DNA of 64,000 bases, from positions 248,001-312,000 of the forward strand of contig JAEZCE010000052.1 in the NCBI GenBank assembly GCA_023429995.1, given 5' to 3'. The translations under genes and the position numbers were made by a program. Origin of the DNA: Bacillota bacterium. Lineage in GTDB: Bacteria > Bacillota > UBA4882 > UBA8346. Shown here in pieces: positions 1 to 8,405 of the stretch (the first letter of the stretch is position 1; every line of letters starts with the position of its first letter). Below the pieces are notes generated by a model. That model was given only the letters and a program-made list of their open reading frames with translations, searched no databases and had not been told where the DNA came from.

Positions 1-2
1 TA

Positions 3-194
3 AATACTTACCGGTTATCGGGAGTGAAGGAATACTGGATTGTCGATCAAAAACAAGAAAACATCATGATCTATGGCTTTGATGAGTATGAAATTGAGAA
101 GTATAAAACATATGAAATGGGTGAGTTGGCTGAGTCATGGGCATTCAACGGTTTATCGGCCGACATCGCCAGTTTGTTCCAGGAATTGTACTAA
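3..194 (+). CDS. Uma2 family endonuclease, C-terminal part
   Basis: The open frame enters from the left edge and ends at TAA 192-194, giving 63 residues. The segment SGVKEYWIVDQKQENIMIYG matches the late core of Uma2-family (PF05685, PD-(D/E)XK-fold) proteins, where a GV.EYW.VD strand is followed by a short beta hairpin. Uma2 proteins are very common in some Firmicutes and cyanobacteria and are assumed to be nucleases, but their physiological role is not established. The N-terminal half and any catalytic Asp before this point lie outside the window. The family call rests on this one motif. Confidence 0.7.
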   Translation, partial: NTYRLSGVKEYWIVDQKQENIMIYGFDEYEIEKYKTYEMGELAESWAFNGLSADIASLFQELY

Positions 195-308
195 AAGAAA
201 GCCGGGATATCCTAAACGAAGGGGTATCAATTCCCCTAGGCTGAAATATTCAAATCGATAAGGAATAAGCACTACTTTCACCGCAGGTATGGAAAAGACC
301 TTTACGAC

Positions 309-347
309 AACCCGGGAACTGATTTTTTGGTTTTGCGGGTTTTTTTA
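309..347 (+). terminator. possible weak terminator after the Uma2 gene
   Basis: A short stem (AACCC at 309-313 with GGGTT at 337-341) is followed by a run of seven T (340-346). The loop is long and the stem is weak, so this is only a candidate. It sits about 115 bases after the Uma2 stop and before the chimeric gene. Confidence 0.3.
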
Positions 348-443
348 TATGCCGTAGGCTACCCTCTTTTGATCAAATTGCTTACTGCAGGAACAAGAAA
401 AACCGTGTTGAAATTATTTGCATAATCCATGGGAGGATTCCGT

Positions 444-1412
444 ATGAAGTTGATGCCCGCAAAGACCCCAAAAAACCCGCTGGGCTTTTGGCCCAAAACC
501 TATCCGTTATTCCATGGCAGTATCAAATACCGCTTGCTGTTCTTTCTTATTTTATTCGCGCTGGTTCCTCTGATCATCCTGGGAGCGGTTTCTTATTCCA
601 TTTCCAAAAGGACGATTGATCATAAAGTAAGGGATTATTCGGAACGCTTAATCATCCAGACTACGGAAAATATGGATTTCCGGCTTTCGGCATACAAGGA
701 TACGAGGATAAAGGACAGTATCCATGTGGACCGCACCAAACAGGTGGCATTCAGTGAAATTCAGAAAAAAACCTTGCAAAATGAAGCGATGGTCAAAGAA
801 AAATTTTTTGAAGATTTAGCCATGGGCGTTGTCGCACAGGCGGAAAATTTTCAGGAAGACCTCCGGCAATTGGGTATTGAATATTTGGATGAGGAAGTCC
901 AGCATGATTTGGAGCAACAGACCGCGGTGAAAAGCATTTACTATTTGACCAAAACATTGGACAAAACGCGGCCGGTCATAGATAATGACGGCTGGGAGCA
1001 CACGGATACCGATATCTGCACGATTCACGATTATGAACAGGACGGGGAGAAGCTCTCCGAGGTTTATTCCAACCAGGATCGGGTTTTGGCGGTGGCTCCT
1101 TCCACCATGTTTCCCAGGTATGTCTTTGCAAGAGGCTATCGATACAAAAACCAACCGGTGCTGATCAGCGAATTCGGCGGAATTGCTTTTTCAGGCGTCG
1201 AAGGTTGGGTTTACGGCAGCGGCGTCAAGAATGAGGAAGAATTTACCCAGCGCGTGACAGGCTTGTTCCAGGCCATCCAAAAAAATCAGTACCTTTGTGG
1301 GTATTGCTACACCCAACTGACCGATGTGGAGCACGAGAAAAATGGTTTGTTGACCTTTGAAAGAAAACCGAAGATTTCTCCGGAAATCATCAAGGGGCTG
1401 AATACATTTTGA
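444..1412 (+). CDS. chimeric ORF: sensor N-terminus joined to GH2 C-terminus
   Basis: ATG 444 is preferred over the in-frame ATG 429 because GGGAGGA (431-437) then acts as its ribosome binding site. The first ~70 residues look like the start of a YesM-type sensor kinase: a short basic cytoplasmic tail, one membrane segment (LLFFLILFALVPLIILGAVS) and the start of an extracellular sensor region. Residues ~160-322 match the C-terminal part of a GH2 beta-galactosidase-type TIM barrel, with motifs VIDNDGWEHT, TIHDY, LISEFGGIAF and GYCYTQLTDVE. The middle (~95-145, KEKFFEDLAMG then LRQLGIEYL) resembles the linker of YesN-type AraC response regulators. There is no kinase, receiver or HTH domain and no sugar-binding N-domain. 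The frame is open throughout, but the product is best read as a deletion remnant; expression is unknown. Confidence 0.75.
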   Translation: MKLMPAKTPKNPLGFWPKTYPLFHGSIKYRLLFFLILFALVPLIILGAVSYSISKRTIDHKVRDYSERLIIQTTENMDFRLSAYKDTRIKDSIHVDRTKQVAFSEIQKKTLQNEAMVKEKFFEDLAMGVVAQAENFQEDLRQLGIEYLDEEVQHDLEQQTAVKSIYYLTKTLDKTRPVIDNDGWEHTDTDICTIHDYEQDGEKLSEVYSNQDRVLAVAPSTMFPRYVFARGYRYKNQPVLISEFGGIAFSGVEGWVYGSGVKNEEEFTQRVTGLFQAIQKNQYLCGYCYTQLTDVEHEKNGLLTFERKPKISPEIIKGLNTF

Positions 1413-1431
1413 GAAGCCCCTCCCTATGAAA

Positions 1432-1770
1432 GAATTCAGTGAATGACGGAAAGAATTATTTCTGTGACGGAAAGAATTCAGTGAATGACGGAAAGAATTA
1501 TTTCTGTGACGGAAAGAATTCAGTGAATGACGGAAAGAATTATTTCTGTGACGGAAAGAATTCAGTGAATGACAGAAAGAATTATTTTTGTAACGGAATG
1601 AATTCATCGGATGACGGAAAGAATTATTTTTGTAACGGAACGAATTCATCGGATGACGGAAAGAATTATTTTTGTGAGGGAATGAATTCATTGAATGACG
1701 GAAAGAATTATTTCTGTGAGGGAAGGAATTCATTGAATGAGAGAAAGAATTGTTTCCGTGATAAAAGGAG
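1432..1770. repeat. tandem repeat, 16 units of 21 bp (8 dimers of 42 bp)
   Basis: Sixteen units follow one another without gaps. They alternate between type A (GAATTCAGTGAATGACGGAA plus A) and type B (GAATTATTTCTGTGACGGAA plus A), sharing GAATT and TGACGGAAA. The first three dimers are identical; divergence rises towards the right, and the last unit is 24 bp. The 42-bp period keeps frames open on both strands (for example + strand 1439-1780, with an NDGKNYFCDGKNSV period), but no convincing ribosome binding site precedes it, so I treat it as a non-coding minisatellite. It begins 20 bases after the stop of the sensor::GH2 chimera. Confidence 0.9.
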
Positions 1771-1782
1771 GAATTCGTAAGT

Positions 1783-2168
1783 CCGTTAAATCCGCTGTCG
1801 AGGCGAGGAATCCTGGTCTTGAAAAATCCGGCCTTTTATGCCATAATCAATATATCAGTGCAGTAGAAAGATGGGGGTTTCATGCATTTTATTCGTTTAA
1901 GATAGGCTTACAGTGAAAAAGCTAGGGTTATGCCCTTTCACCCAAGCGGGCTTTTTTGTTGTGCTTGTTTTTGCGAATAAATCAGGAGATAAAGACGTAA
2001 ATCCAGAAACGGACCCCTTCTTTATTTAGTGTTCTTCTATTCGTAAATATGCGCAGACCAAAGCCTGTTTGGCAGATGATGGTCTGCTTTTTTATTGCCT
2101 GAACCTCAGTGGGCGGGCAAATTAAAAGGATTTTATAAAAAAATAAACACGGATCGGAGAACCGAGAT
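1783..2168. other. intergenic region without a gene
   Basis: No ORF with a plausible start is visible. The stretch holds a weak hairpin near 1914-1957 (AAAAAGC... GCTTTTTT with an inner GGG/CCC) and a clear terminator at 2053-2093. The ribosome binding site of the next gene (GGAGA, 2156-2160) lies at the right end. Confidence 0.6.
2053..2093 (+). terminator. rho-independent terminator
   Basis: An 8-bp perfect stem, GCAGACCA (2053-2060) with TGGTCTGC (2080-2087), is followed by TTTTTT (2088-2093). It ends whatever transcription crosses the repeat region and insulates the downstream MFS gene. Confidence 0.75.
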
Positions 2169-3398
2169 ATGGATCAAAATTGGAAAAAAAACACGATTCT
2201 CTTTATGGTGAGCCAGGCAATTTCCCTCTTTGGCTCGGCATTAGTCCAACATGCTATTACCTGGTATATCACGTTAAAAACCCAGTCCGGCATGATGATG
2301 ACACTGGCCATTATTTGCGGCTTTCTGCCAACCTTTTTTCTGGCGCCCTTTGCGGGAGTGTGGGCGGACCGCTATCACCGTAGAACGCTGATTGTTTTGT
2401 CCGACTCGCTGATCGCTGCGGCGACCCTTATTTTAGCCATCCTGTTCCTTACGGGATATAACGCGTTATGGTTGCTTTTTGTAGCGTCGGTCATTCGTTC
2501 CTTCGGGGCGGCGGTTCAGATGCCGGCGGTGGGGGCTTTCCTGCCGCAGTTGGTACCCTATGATAAACTCACCAAAGTAAACGCCATCAACAGCAGCATT
2601 CAATCACTGATGATGCTGGTATCTCCGATGTTAAGCGCCGCTTTGTTGACGCTGGCTACTATTGAAACCATCTTCTTTATCGATGTGGTGACGGCGGCCA
2701 TTGCGGTATCGGTTTTGCTCCTGTTTTTACATGTCCCGGCCCACACCAAAGCCCTTGCCGGACAAACGGCCGGTTATTTTGAGGATTTGCGCGAGGGACT
2801 CGTTTATATTAAAAACCATGACTATGTGAGAACGTTTTTTCTCTTTAATGTTGTTTTCTTCATTCTCGCCGCGCCGGTCGCCTTTTTAACGCCGTTGCAG
2901 GTTACCCGCAGTTTTGGCCCGGATGTCTGGCGTCTTTCCGCCATTGAAATCCTTTTTTCAGCAGGAATGATGGTTGGTGGAATTATCATGGCTTCCTGGG
3001 GCGGTTTTAAGAATAAGGTTCATACCATGGTCCTATCCAACCTGGTAATCGGCTTTTCGACTTTTGCGTTGGGCTTGACTCTTAATTTTTGGTTGTATTT
3101 GGGATTCATGGCCCTCATTGGACTGGTAATGCCGTTTTTTAACACACCGGCTACGGTTTTACTCCAACAGAAAGTGGAAGAAGCTTTCCTGGGGCGGGTA
3201 TTCGGGGTCATGAGCATGATCGCAAGCAGTATGATGCCTTTGGGAATGTTGGTGTTCGGCCCGGTAGCCGACTTCGTGAAGATCGAATGGCTATTGATTG
3301 GAACAGGGTTGCTCCTGTTGGTCCAGGGCTTTTTCATGGGGGCCAATAAAGTGCTGATCCAAGCGGGGAGACCCAACCTGGAATCAGGCCCCAAATGA
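2169..3398 (+). CDS. MFS transporter, macrolide-efflux/MFS_3 type
   Basis: The product has 409 residues and about 12 hydrophobic segments. The start WKKNTILFMVSQAISLFGSA and the loop after helix 2 (GVWADRYHRRTLIVLSD) are the usual pattern of MefA-like and MFS_3 exporters, which move small hydrophobic compounds out of the cell by proton antiport. A second MFS_3-like protein lies at 44197. The ribosome binding site is GGAGAA upstream of ATG 2169. It stands alone between a terminator and the YesM fragment, so the substrate cannot be inferred from context. Confidence 0.85.
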   Translation: MDQNWKKNTILFMVSQAISLFGSALVQHAITWYITLKTQSGMMMTLAIICGFLPTFFLAPFAGVWADRYHRRTLIVLSDSLIAAATLILAILFLTGYNALWLLFVASVIRSFGAAVQMPAVGAFLPQLVPYDKLTKVNAINSSIQSLMMLVSPMLSAALLTLATIETIFFIDVVTAAIAVSVLLLFLHVPAHTKALAGQTAGYFEDLREGLVYIKNHDYVRTFFLFNVVFFILAAPVAFLTPLQVTRSFGPDVWRLSAIEILFSAGMMVGGIIMASWGGFKNKVHTMVLSNLVIGFSTFALGLTLNFWLYLGFMALIGLVMPFFNTPATVLLQQKVEEAFLGRVFGVMSMIASSMMPLGMLVFGPVADFVKIEWLLIGTGLLLLVQGFFMGANKVLIQAGRPNLESGPK

Positions 3399-3533
3399 GC
3401 CGGCGAAGGTCTGTTGATCGAAAAAATACCAAAGGGAGGGTAACGATGAATGTTCAATCGATAAAAAGGAATTCCGGTAATCAAATCGAAGCATATAGAT
3501 TGGTTTAATGTTACGGCCTAGGGAGGTAAAAAT

Positions 3534-3992
3534 ATGAATATTATCCGGAAGGTATCCCGATTTATCTCCAATCGGCCCCTTAAGGTTAAGTTGCTTTGCT
3601 TCTTTTTACCGCTTATCTTTTGTTCCGTATTGCTGACGGGGGTTTTTTCCTATCTTTTCACCGAGAAACAGCTACGGGACAATGCCTATTATTTATTGAA
3701 AGACACCACCTATCAAACTAACCTGTTGTTGAACGATCGATTTTCCACCATGTTTGAACAGTTGTATAATACTGAAAATCATCAGGCGGTTCAAGATATG
3801 GTACTCAATGCATACTCCAGTGAGCCTGATCGCAAATATGCCGACCTGATTCAGTTGAACGAACGGTTAAATGAAATTTATCGCAATTATCCTAAAATGA
3901 TCGATTCCATCTATATATGTTTTAATAATGGTCATCAGTTTCAACTGCTGAATGACGCCATTCCCATGATGAATCCCTTGGAAAATGTTTAG
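3534..3992 (+). pseudogene. YesM-type sensor kinase, N-terminal fragment
   Basis: The 152 residues contain a basic N-terminus, one membrane helix (LLCFFLPLIFCSVLLTGVFS) and the first part of the extracellular sensor (YLFTEKQLRDNAYYLLKDTT, then a helical stretch ending DSIYICFNNGHQF). This is the usual N-terminus of YesM-like histidine kinases that control sugar ABC transporters. The second membrane helix, HAMP, His-kinase and ATPase domains are missing. Homology stops at ~3975-3985, where sequence homologous to the C-terminus of a GH43 xylosidase begins in another frame. The ribosome binding site GGGAGG is intact at 3519-3524. Confidence 0.75.
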
Positions 3993-4291
3993 GGATTATT
4001 AGCTGTGATAACGATAATTTTGACGAACCAATGAATATGGAGATAAGTATTGAGGGGTGGCCTCGTTGCTTTTTGCAAATCCGGACTGATTATGATAAAT
4101 TACAATTTTATTATTCCAAGGAAGGGAATGATTGGGCGGCTTTGGGGCCGGTGCTCGATGCGGGTAAGCTCTCCGATGAACATTGTCAGGAAGGGACTTT
4201 TACCGGTTCAATGGTAGGGCTTTGTTGTCAGGATTTAACTGGACGGGGCCAAGCGGCCGATTTTGATTTTTCTGAATATCAGGAACGATAA
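3986..4291 (+). pseudogene. GH43 beta-xylosidase, C-terminal beta-sandwich fragment
   Basis: Reading from 3986, the frame gives LGIISCDNDNFDEP, then IRTDYDKLQFYYS, GPVLDAGKLSD, VGLCCQDLTGRG and ADFDFSEYQE. These are hallmark stretches of the C-terminal beta-sandwich domain of GH43 xylosidases/arabinofuranosidases. The catalytic five-bladed propeller is absent. The nearest ATG is at 4031, but homology starts before it, right at the end of the YesM fragment, so this is a fragment created by deletion and not a small gene. The product would be an accessory domain with no catalytic residues. Confidence 0.75.
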
Positions 4292-4369
4292 AACTCAGGT
4301 TAACTGGGAATGAAGGGTGTAACCCAGGGATCCATTTTTTAAAAAGAATATTTTTAACCTAAATGTAAT

Positions 4370-4398
4370 GATATCCCCAAAAGGATATCTTTTTTTTT
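4370..4398 (+). terminator. rho-independent terminator
   Basis: A perfect 7-bp stem GATATCC (4370-4376)/GGATATC (4383-4389) with loop CCAAAA is followed by nine T. It probably belonged to the ancestral xylosidase operon, whose last gene now survives only as a fragment. Confidence 0.85.
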
Positions 4399-4489
4399 GA
4401 TACAAAATATAAAAAAATTAGTACAATATAGGGAAGGGTAAATTTTTATGGACAATCCAAAAAAGTTCTAAATTGAACGGAAGAAAGTA

Positions 4490-5590
4490 GTGAAAAGCTT
4501 GAAAAAACCTCTTTTTTTGCTGATTATCATTCTTCTTTTTTTTATCCTCATCAATCAGGGCTGGTCCGAGGAACGGCTGGAAACTTATGCCGGTGTTTTG
4601 CTGGGGTTTCGCAATGATAGCGAAGATACCAGCTCATACCGGACCCTTTGGATTACCAATGAATCCGGTGAAATTAAAGTCAATCAACGATCGGGTATCT
4701 TATTTCCCGATGGTGAGAATTTCTGGGTGATCCGTGAAAAGTGGTATGAGAAAGAAACATACAGTACACTTGGGAATACCAAGATCCGTATCGAATATTT
4801 ATTAGCCCATCCACTCGCGGAACCCCTCTCCTTGAATGAGAAATTTCGTAATTACCTTAACTCGGTGGAAGAAGATTGGGCTCAGGTCAATGAATCATCG
4901 AAACTGATGTTTGTTGGAGCCAGTTATGCCTGTATCAAACAGGAAAACAGCTATGATTCCGGCGCGCTTCGTCGAGAGGAATCTGCCGTTTTTGTCCGTG
5001 AAATACCGGATCTTAATCGTTCTTTCATTTACAATGATCATAATGATAGCTTTGATGGTAAAAGAAACGTCTCCATTGAAAAGCTTTTCGGCTCTTCAGC
5101 CACTGTTTATATAAAAGACTACCGGGCGATGAAGATTTCGGAAACGGAGGAGGAATTGTTTGGGAAATCTCCGACGGTCGCTAACCTAACCGACGAATAT
5201 GGCTGGGGAGTGACGCGCAAGTCCAATCGGTGGCAGCCGCAAATTGCCAAGAAATGGTTTTTTGAAAATGGGGCTACCCAATTTTATACTTATCAACTCT
5301 ATGATTTGCCACTGGAAGTTCCTGAAAATTTAGTCCGCTATCCTGAAGCCGGTAACAGTCTTCGGGAACTCAAAAAGACCGTCCCTAACGCAATGGATGC
5401 CGTTGTTTCACCCAATCAAGATTTATGGATCGCCTTTACATCCGGCAAGGCGCTGATCTTTTCGGGGAAAGATTCAAAAGATCCCGTCCAAGTCAGAGTT
5501 AGTAGTAAAGAATCGCTGATTATGTGCGAGTGGGCGTTGGGAAAGGATGTTTCCCGGTGGGATGAGAAGTTATCGGAATCCTTAAAATAA
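4490..5590 (+). CDS. exported protein of unknown function
   Basis: The 366-residue product starts at GTG 4490 behind GGAAGAAAG and has an N-terminal basic tail and a strong hydrophobic segment (LFLLIIILLFFILI) that acts as signal peptide or anchor, with a possible cleavage after QGWS. The rest is hydrophilic and rich in Trp, Tyr and charged residues, without a motif I recognise. The predicted location is outside the cytoplasmic membrane. It is preceded by a terminator and followed 67 bases later by a PAS/HD-GYP gene; co-transcription with that gene is possible but not shown. Confidence 0.65.
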   Translation: MKSLKKPLFLLIIILLFFILINQGWSEERLETYAGVLLGFRNDSEDTSSYRTLWITNESGEIKVNQRSGILFPDGENFWVIREKWYEKETYSTLGNTKIRIEYLLAHPLAEPLSLNEKFRNYLNSVEEDWAQVNESSKLMFVGASYACIKQENSYDSGALRREESAVFVREIPDLNRSFIYNDHNDSFDGKRNVSIEKLFGSSATVYIKDYRAMKISETEEELFGKSPTVANLTDEYGWGVTRKSNRWQPQIAKKWFFENGATQFYTYQLYDLPLEVPENLVRYPEAGNSLRELKKTVPNAMDAVVSPNQDLWIAFTSGKALIFSGKDSKDPVQVRVSSKESLIMCEWALGKDVSRWDEKLSESLK

Positions 5591-5657
5591 TAAGTTTCAT
5601 CTTCTGATGAGGGATAATTTGATTTTTCATTGCTATCCTTGAAGATAGGCCTTGGAT

Positions 5658-6814
5658 ATGAATACAAAAGTAATGGTTATATTTGAAATTGGAGTATTGG
5701 TGGCATCCTGTATTGTTATCGTCCTTTTAATCTGGAGCGTTACCCTTCAGAGAATGGTCAATCATAAGACCAAAGAACTGAGGGCTATGGTTCAGACTGT
5801 CGGTGCAAGAGAGAAAAAATTAGCGGCGCTGCTTCATGCGATTCCGGATATGGTTTTTGTTATGGACAAAAATGGAACTTATTTGGAGTGTTATGCCAAC
5901 GATGACGCATTTTCTCTCCACCATCCGCTGAACTCCATTGTTCACAAATCGGTTTGTGAGTTATTGCCGGAAAAAAGCGCCGCTGACATCATTGATACCA
6001 TTGAAAAAGTATTAACAAATAAGGAAATACAGATAATCGAGTATTCGGCGGAGATAAACGGGGGGTCCGTTATTTGGAAAGCCGAATGGTTTTGTACGAA
6101 GAAGAAAATATAATGCAGATCGTCAGAGACATCACCGATAAAAAATCAGCAGAGCTTGAAATATATGAAATGAGTGTTCGGGATGGACTTACTGGATTGT
6201 ATCGGGAAAAATTACACCAACAGCTAAGCGTTAAAAGCAAAATCGTGACAGTGTTGCTGCGAATGTTGGAAGCCAGAGATTTTGCCACAGAGGGGCATTG
6301 CGAAAGACTACAGAACTTGGCAGCAAGACTGGCAGCCCGAATCGGTCAAAGCGAACAGGAAATTAACGATATCATCCTTTTGGCCCAGTTTCACGACATC
6401 GGTAAAGTCGGTATTTCCGATGCGATTCTTTTTAAACCGGGGAAATTAAGTCCTTTGAAATATGCGGAAATGAAACGCCATTCGGAAATTGGCTATCGGA
6501 TCTCCAGCGCCCTTCTTGATTTGGTCCATATTGCGGATTGGATCGATAAGCATCATGAGTGGTGGAACGGATTAGGTTATCCGCTGGGTCTCCGGGGTCA
6601 TGTTATACCGGTCCAATGCCGAATCTTATCCATCGTCGATGCCTTTGACGCAATGACCAGTGACCGTCCATATCGGAAAGCATTAACAATCGACGAAGCC
6701 CTTCAAGAACTTTCACGATGTGCCGGAAATCAGTTTGATCCGGAATTTGTTGAATGTTTCATCGAAATGCTCAAAGATGATTCGCCAAGCTATATGGCGC
6801 AGGGGATTTCCTAA
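5658..6814 (+). pseudogene. PAS/HD-GYP phosphodiesterase gene with a frameshift
   Basis: Two overlapping frames make one gene. The first (5658-6113; TTG 5652 is an alternative start) encodes a membrane helix (VLVASCIVIVLLIWSV), a coiled linker and a PAS domain (LLHAIPDMVFVMDKNGTYL). The second, usable from about 6062 to 6814, continues the PAS/PAC end (RYLESRMVLYEEEN, QIVRDITDKK) and an HD-GYP domain with HDIGKVGI, HHEWWNGLGYP and DAFDAMTSDRPYR. HD-GYP enzymes hydrolyse cyclic di-GMP. The switch point is a run of six G (6060-6065); a seventh G would restore one ~388-residue frame. Between PAC and HD-GYP only the first residues of a GGDEF domain remain (VRDGLTGLYREK), so the cyclase domain was deleted in frame. 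Confidence 0.8.
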
Positions 6815-6995
6815 ACGCGATCCGGAAAGTTTTTTAGGAGATTTTGCAAGTCATTTACCGGATTCATGGTAAATTAAAGCAGGATGAAAGCATTGCGAAA
6901 GGGTATCGTAAAAGTATGGCGAATTACTCAAGTCGTGCTGGATGGATTTTGATTCTTCATTAAAAATCATAGAACAATGAGAGGTTGTTGTTTCA

Positions 6996-8273
6996 ATGGA
7001 TTCATTGCAAAGTCTGCAAAAAGAACTGGAAGTTTCAATTGATAAAATTGATGAGATTGCCCAAAATTTTAAAAAAGCAATCGAAAGTGGGCTGAAAGGT
7101 GAAAACAGTCCCTTGTTAATGATTCCTTCCTATATCGGCAAGCCTTCGGGAGAAGAGTCGGGAACCTTTCTTGCAGTCGACATGGGTGGTTCCAATGTCA
7201 GAGTGGCCAAATTCTCTATCAAAGACCGCAATATCACAAAAATCGCCGAGGTTTCATCCGGGTTGCGAAGTGCTGATGGAACATGGGATTATACCACCAG
7301 TGAAACAACAGCGGAAGAATTATTTGACTTTTTTGCTGAAAAAATTGCTCAAATTGTTGGTCCGGGAGAGCGGTATTATTTAGGGCATACCTTTTCTTTT
7401 CCAACCAAGCAAACAGACATTAATCATGCGACTTTGATCATGTGGATGAAGGAAATCAGCGTTACCGGCGTAGTCGGTAAAAATCCAAATCAACTTTTAT
7501 TGGAAGCCTTACAACGCAAAAAACTTGAGGTGTATCCCTGCGCTATTCTAAACGATACGGTCGGGACTTTGCTGGTTGCGGCCTGTCAATATGCGGACGC
7601 GGATATTGGCACAATACTGGGAACGGGACATAATACTTGTTATGTGGAGCCTCATCATCCATTAACCGGAAAACCGATGATTGTGAATATGGAAGCGGCT
7701 AATTTTGATTGGAAACTTCCCTTTACAGAATATGATAACTTTTTGGATGCTGCGAGTAACAAACCGGGCGGCGCTCGACTGGAAAAGATGATGAGCGGAG
7801 TATACTTAGGGGAACTTGTGAGGATCATTCTTTGTAAGTCGGCAGACCAGGGGAGCCTTTTGAAAAATAACCAAAAACTAATGTCTTCCTTTGGTGAAAA
7901 AAATAGTCTGCCCTCAAAAGAAGTATCGGAATTCATTTCAAATCGAAACTATATTCAAACGGTTTTTGATTGTTCCGCTCCGGAGGCTGAAACGATTCAA
8001 GAAATCTCGAGGCTGGTCGTAGAAAGAGCCGCCCGGTTGGTTGCAGGGACCTATATCGGTACGGCGCTCCACATTGATCCCGCCCTTGAAGATCAGCATA
8101 TGGTGGCTGTAGACGGATCGATCTACGAGAAGATGACTGGGTTTAAAGATGAGTTGCGTAAAGGACTGGATGAAGCTCTTGGAAATAAGGCCGATAAAAT
8201 AAGGGTCCAGCTTGTAAAGGACGGTTCGGGCGCCGGTGCTGCAGTGGCTGCCGCCATGGTGAGAGGGGATTGA
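6996..8273 (+). CDS. hexokinase, eukaryotic-type family
   Basis: The product has 425 residues, the normal length for a single-domain hexokinase of PF00349/PF03727. It phosphorylates hexoses with ATP in the cytoplasm. Visible motifs in order: phosphate-1 loop LAVDMGGSNVRVAKF (~60-75), sugar-binding FSFPTKQ (~130), catalytic Asp in LNDTVGTL (~188), GTILGTGHNTCY (~205), MEAANFDW (~232), connecting DGSIYEK (~370) and the adenosine-site DGSGAGAAVAAA near the C-terminus. The family is general in eukaryotes but patchy in bacteria, where glucokinases of the ROK or Glk type are usual. It is monocistronic and ends at a strong hairpin. Substrate preference cannot be read from the sequence. Confidence 0.85.
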   Translation: MDSLQSLQKELEVSIDKIDEIAQNFKKAIESGLKGENSPLLMIPSYIGKPSGEESGTFLAVDMGGSNVRVAKFSIKDRNITKIAEVSSGLRSADGTWDYTTSETTAEELFDFFAEKIAQIVGPGERYYLGHTFSFPTKQTDINHATLIMWMKEISVTGVVGKNPNQLLLEALQRKKLEVYPCAILNDTVGTLLVAACQYADADIGTILGTGHNTCYVEPHHPLTGKPMIVNMEAANFDWKLPFTEYDNFLDAASNKPGGARLEKMMSGVYLGELVRIILCKSADQGSLLKNNQKLMSSFGEKNSLPSKEVSEFISNRNYIQTVFDCSAPEAETIQEISRLVVERAARLVAGTYIGTALHIDPALEDQHMVAVDGSIYEKMTGFKDELRKGLDEALGNKADKIRVQLVKDGSGAGAAVAAAMVRGD

Positions 8274-8320
8274 ATCGTCTTTAGGTTTTTTGGAAATTGA
8301 ATGCTTTCCGGATTGAGCCA

Positions 8321-8382
8321 GGCTGTCCAAAAGGATTTATCGTGCGGAAATGACGATAGTTACTTTTGGGATAGCCTTTTTT
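8321..8382. terminator. long hairpin terminator between convergent genes, possibly MITE-derived
   Basis: GGCTGTCCAAAAG (8321-8333) pairs with CTTTTGGGATAGCC (8363-8376), and an inner TATCGT/ACGATA extends the stem. TTTTTT follows at 8377. It lies between the convergent hexokinase and lysE genes and can serve both. Its ends resemble the terminal repeats of the MITE-like elements at 12911 and 58891, so it may be a short, internally deleted family member. Confidence 0.7.
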
Positions 8383-8405
8383 ATGTGCAATTGATAAACC
8401 CTGAT

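Noticed and set aside
1432..1770. Regular repeats as a CRISPR array
   Set aside because: Units are contiguous with no unique spacers; the alternation is of two fixed 21-bp types, and no cas gene is near.
1439..1780. Repeat-encoded protein (14-residue period) and the matching minus-strand frame 1191-1733
   Set aside because: GTG start without a ribosome binding site; the frame is open simply because the period is a multiple of three. The minus frame also runs antisense through the GH2 part.
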